From contig NMRB01001028.1 of NCBI GenBank assembly GCA_002633025.1, forward strand, positions 52,423 to 116,422: DNA of 64,000 bases, written 5' to 3'. This DNA comes from Notospermus geniculatus. Its lineage: Eukaryota; Nemertea; Pilidiophora; Heteronemertea; Lineidae. The stretch's first letter is position 1. Each line of letters starts with the position of its first letter. Shown here in pieces: positions 63,710 through 64,000 of this stretch. The translations under genes were made by a program, and so were the position numbers. Under the pieces are notes generated by a model, which saw only the letters and a list, made by a program, of their open reading frames with translations, was not told where the DNA came from and did not search any database.

Positions 63710-64000
63710 TATTATAATCCTAACCGCGAACGCAGTTCGGGCGAATAGACGGGAAGAACTGCTGTAATAAAATCACGATGCCAGCAGGAGCTCTCTGAAC
63801 ACACGTCTGACTATTCCGCCATCTTGATGACAGTGGTGTGCGCTCAGACATTCCACTTCAATTCCCTCTGTCACACACAAACCTATGCCTCCACAGTTCG
63901 TCTCATACGACCAACACAATCAGGTCTTCACACAATCGGACACGAGGTCATCCAACATTTGTTCAAAGATCTTCACAGCATTTTCGATTGCTTCCGCCAG
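63710..64000 (-). other. Possible 5' leader of the same element
   Basis: On the minus strand this precedes the ATG at 63709 and contains CAAGATGGCGGAATAG at about 63834-63819, a YY1/TISU-like word common in LINE leaders and CpG-type promoters. No coding is seen before the window ends. Confidence 0.3.

Overview
This is a eukaryotic, intron-bearing genome window with no operons, ribosome binding sites, CRISPR arrays or intact RNA genes. It is most likely from a marine invertebrate deuterostome (echinoderm, hemichordate or cephalochordate). I infer that from general impression: a dense population of short inverted-repeat transposons, tRNA-derived SINEs, the palindromic octamer TAGGCCTA at least 18 times where about one is expected by chance, and gene types (ankyrin plus Mab-21/cGAS-like, PAN plus GON) typical of such animals. 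The species cannot be fixed from the window. The sequence is draft: one 335-base N gap beside homopolymer C, plus six isolated N's.

The one strong gene is at 33117-36704 on the minus strand. It is a single long coding exon for a 1195-residue protein with about 20 ankyrin repeats followed by a Mab-21/cGAS-like nucleotidyltransferase (a cGAS-like receptor, cGLR). The glycine-serine motif and all three metal-binding acidic residues can be seen, so it is predicted to be catalytically competent. This is the best candidate for an interesting system: an innate immune nucleotidyltransferase with a built-in ankyrin array.

Weaker gene pieces are scattered around it. At 10976-11299 two small exons join in phase behind an ATG in a TISU-like context. 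At 14300-15155 (frameshifted) and 27300-28235 (intact) lie two paralogous terminal-type exons rich in predicted beta strands, possibly from a propeller-like protein. At 21199-21427 is a PAN/apple-like exon ending in a consensus splice donor. At 55641-56162 on the minus strand is a PAN-like plus GON-like exon, also with a donor. I see no evidence that these belong to one pathway.

Nearly everything else is mobile DNA. There are broken coding remnants: a reverse transcriptase at 30701-31072, a gag split by a 1.3-kb insertion at 40267-42082, two RecQ-like helicase pieces near 44 and 46.5 kb, and a possible LINE ORF1 start near 63.4-63.7 kb. There are many non-autonomous foldback elements, several with visible target-site duplications (9 bp, TA, TTAA) and several nested in one another. 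Region by region: 0-10 kb is MITE-rich and gene-free; 10-16 kb holds the two-exon gene and the frameshifted paralogue; 16-22 kb holds repeats and the PAN exon; 22.7-26.4 kb is a 1.94-kb tandem duplication; 27-32 kb holds the intact paralogue, SINEs and a LINE remnant; 33-37 kb is the ankyrin-cGLR gene; 37-55 kb is transposon remnants; 55-56 kb is the GON exon; 56-64 kb is repeats and a retroelement end.
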